A program made the translations under genes and the position numbers. A stretch of DNA of 6,487 nucleotides from contig NZ_CAMLFY010000181.1 of the NCBI RefSeq assembly GCF_946479415.1, positions 1 through 6,487 of the forward strand. Reading direction: 5' to 3'. This DNA comes from an uncultured Shinella sp. (GTDB taxonomy: Bacteria; Pseudomonadota; Alphaproteobacteria; Rhizobiales; Rhizobiaceae). Shown here one piece after another: positions 5,055 to 6,487 of the stretch. Positions within the stretch are counted from its first letter, which is position 1; each line of letters starts with the position of its first letter. Below the pieces are notes generated by a model that was not told the DNA's origin, did no database searches, and saw only the letters and a program-made list of their open reading frames with translations.

Positions 5055-6487
5055 ATGATGTCGGATTTGAAACGAGGCCGTTCCGGGCAGGCTTTTGGCG
5101 TGCCGGAGCGGGATTGCGCGCATGGCTTTGCGCTGCAAAATGCATTTATGGTTAATGGTTGGTTTACGGGCGGTCGGCGTCGTCTCGTTTCGGCACTGTC
5201 GGCCGGCTCGGCGCTGATGGCCTTTGCGAGCCCGGCCCATGCCGCCGGCCGCTATTTCGCCACCACGGAAATCGTTACGGGCTCCATGCTGCTCGGCGTC
5301 ATGTCGGCAGCCGTCGTTTCAGCCCTTTGGATGGGCCGCCAGCGCGCGAAGATGGCGGCTGAAAGCCGTACGCTGCAGGCCAGCCTTTCCGATGCCCGGC
5401 ACAATGTTTCCCGCCTGCAGGCGCTGATCGGCGACAAGGATCGGCGCATCGTCGTGTGGGACGGCCGCTCCGGCAAACCGGAATTTCTGGGCCAGCTGCC
5501 GCCCGAGACCGGCGCCCCCCAGGCCGATAACGAATTCCTCGCCTTCGGCCGCTGGCTGAAGCCGACCTCGGCGGGCGAGATCGAACGCGCCGTCGAAAAG
5601 CTGCGCTCCCAGGCCCAGAGTTTCGACCTCGTCGTCGAAACCAGCCGCGACGAGGTGCTGGAAGCCCAGGGCCGCGTGTCCGGCGGGCAGGCCTTCGTGC
5701 GCTTCGTGGCGCTCAACAACCTGCGCGCCGAAGCCGCCGAGCTGAAGCTCGAGCGCGACCGGCTGGTCGCGGCGCTGACCACCCTTCAGGGCATGCTCGA
5801 CCAGATCGACCTGCCCGTCTGGCAGCGCGCCGCCGATGGTTCGCTCGCCTGGGTCAACGAGGCCTATGCCGAGGCCGTCGAGGCGAAGGACGCGGCAAGC
5901 GCCGTGCATGAAGGCCGCGAACTGCTGCCGACGATTGCGCGCGAAAAGATCCGCGCCACCAGCACCTATGACATGGCCTATCGCGACAAGGTCTCGACCG
6001 TCGTGCATGGCAATCGTGGTTTCTTCGACGTCGTCGATGCCCGCAGTCCGACGGGCTCGGCCGGCATCGCCGTCAATGTCTCGGATGTCGAGGCCGTGCG
6101 CGAAGAGCTGATGCGCACGCTGAAGAGCCACGCCGAGACGCTCGACCATCTCGCCACGCCCGTTGCGATCTTCGACGGCGACCAGCGCCTGCAATTCTAC
6201 AACCAGGCCTTCCAGCATATGTGGGAGGTCGACATGGCCTTCCTCGAAGGCAAGCCCGGGAATGGCGAGCTCTTCGACAAGCTGCGCGCCGCCGGAAAGC
6301 TGCCGGAACAGCTGAACTGGAAGCAGTGGAAGGAAACCGCGCTTTCCGTCTACCGCGCCATCGAGACCCAGACCGACCTCTGGCACCTGCCGAACGGCCA
6401 GACGCTACGCGTCTTCGCCACCGCCCGTCCGCAGGGCGGCGCAACCTGGGTCTTCGAGAACCTGACCGAGAAGGTCGATCTCGAGAC
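5055..6487 (+). CDS. Two-TM, multi-PAS sensor protein, probably DivL-like histidine kinase (3' truncated)
   Basis: An open frame from ATG 5055 to the window edge (477 codons) with no stop. The N-terminus has a basic stretch GGRRR (39-43), a hydrophobic segment at about 44-63 ending in ASPAHA, then a second at about 73-93 (VTGSMLLGVMSAAVVSALWM). These suggest either a membrane hairpin or a cleavable signal plus one anchor. A coiled-coil-like helix (about 95-118) follows. Next are at least two, probably three, PAS-like modules: about 120-190, about 245-350 (LPVWQRAADGSLAWVNEAYAE) and from about 358 (TPVAIFDGDQRLQFYNQAF). A charged helix (about 222-242) links the first two. The kinase core would lie beyond 6487. 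In Agrobacterium I recall a DivL homologue near ahcY and chvG. DivL is a PAS-rich CckA regulator in which tyrosine replaces the phosphoacceptor histidine. The residue deciding kinase versus DivL is outside the window. The start is uncertain: ATG 5055 has GGAG 11 nt upstream; ATG 5058 and ATG 5148 are alternatives. Confidence 0.8.
   Translation, partial: MMSDLKRGRSGQAFGVPERDCAHGFALQNAFMVNGWFTGGRRRLVSALSAGSALMAFASPAHAAGRYFATTEIVTGSMLLGVMSAAVVSALWMGRQRAKMAAESRTLQASLSDARHNVSRLQALIGDKDRRIVVWDGRSGKPEFLGQLPPETGAPQADNEFLAFGRWLKPTSAGEIERAVEKLRSQAQSFDLVVETSRDEVLEAQGRVSGGQAFVRFVALNNLRAEAAELKLERDRLVAALTTLQGMLDQIDLPVWQRAADGSLAWVNEAYAEAVEAKDAASAVHEGRELLPTIAREKIRATSTYDMAYRDKVSTVVHGNRGFFDVVDARSPTGSAGIAVNVSDVEAVREELMRTLKSHAETLDHLATPVAIFDGDQRLQFYNQAFQHMWEVDMAFLEGKPGNGELFDKLRAAGKLPEQLNWKQWKETALSVYRAIETQTDLWHLPNGQTLRVFATARPQGGATWVFENLTEKVDLE

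Noticed and set aside
5319..6386. A 355-codon open frame on the minus strand opposite the PAS protein
   Set aside because: The + strand frame encodes recognisable membrane and PAS segments. The minus frame is a GC-bias shadow with no family features.
1..6487. Mobile elements, CRISPR arrays, tRNA/rRNA genes or a defence island
   Set aside because: No transposase-like frame, spaced direct repeats or structural RNA signature was seen. The whole window is conserved-type housekeeping and signalling genes with uniform composition.

Overview
The window reads as chromosomal DNA from a Rhizobiaceae-type alphaproteobacterium (Agrobacterium, Rhizobium, Sinorhizobium, Shinella and relatives). It is GC-rich. 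All six genes lie on the + strand, in an order recognisable from rhizobial and Brucella chromosomes: chvI-chvG, hprK, a ManX-type EIIA, HPr, ahcY and a PAS-domain sensor protein. There are no mobile elements, no CRISPR arrays, no tRNA or rRNA genes and no sign of recent transfer. The genus cannot be fixed from sequence alone.

Layout. Positions 1-113 are the last 36 codons of a ChvI-like response regulator (DNA-binding wing). After an 86-nt gap containing a perfect GC-rich hairpin comes chvG (200-1993), a complete membrane sensor histidine kinase. Its stop overlaps the start of a short HPr kinase gene, hprK (1990-2445), in an ATGA junction. A 151-nt gap precedes manX (2597-2998), followed 15 nt later by the HPr gene (3014-3286). 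A 166-nt regulatory gap holds a near-perfect 22-nt palindrome and precedes ahcY (3453-4853, S-adenosylhomocysteine hydrolase). A strong intrinsic terminator (4881-4920) closes ahcY. From 5055 to the window edge runs the N-terminal half of a two-TM, multi-PAS sensor protein, probably a DivL-like kinase or pseudokinase.

How the genes work together. ChvG-ChvI is the acid- and envelope-responsive two-component system needed for host association in this group (ExoS-ChvI, BvrS-BvrR). HPrK, EIIA-Man and HPr are the cytoplasmic parts of the 'incomplete' alphaproteobacterial PTS, which has no sugar permease here and is thought to be regulatory. The chvG/hprK overlap physically joins the two signalling systems in one transcript. 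ahcY belongs to the methyl cycle and appears to have its own control, by an ArsR/SahR-type operator (inferred).

No wholly new system was found. The points most worth a second look are the palindrome before ahcY, the identity of the truncated PAS protein (its phosphoacceptor residue lies outside the window), and a CtrA-like motif near that protein's 5' end.
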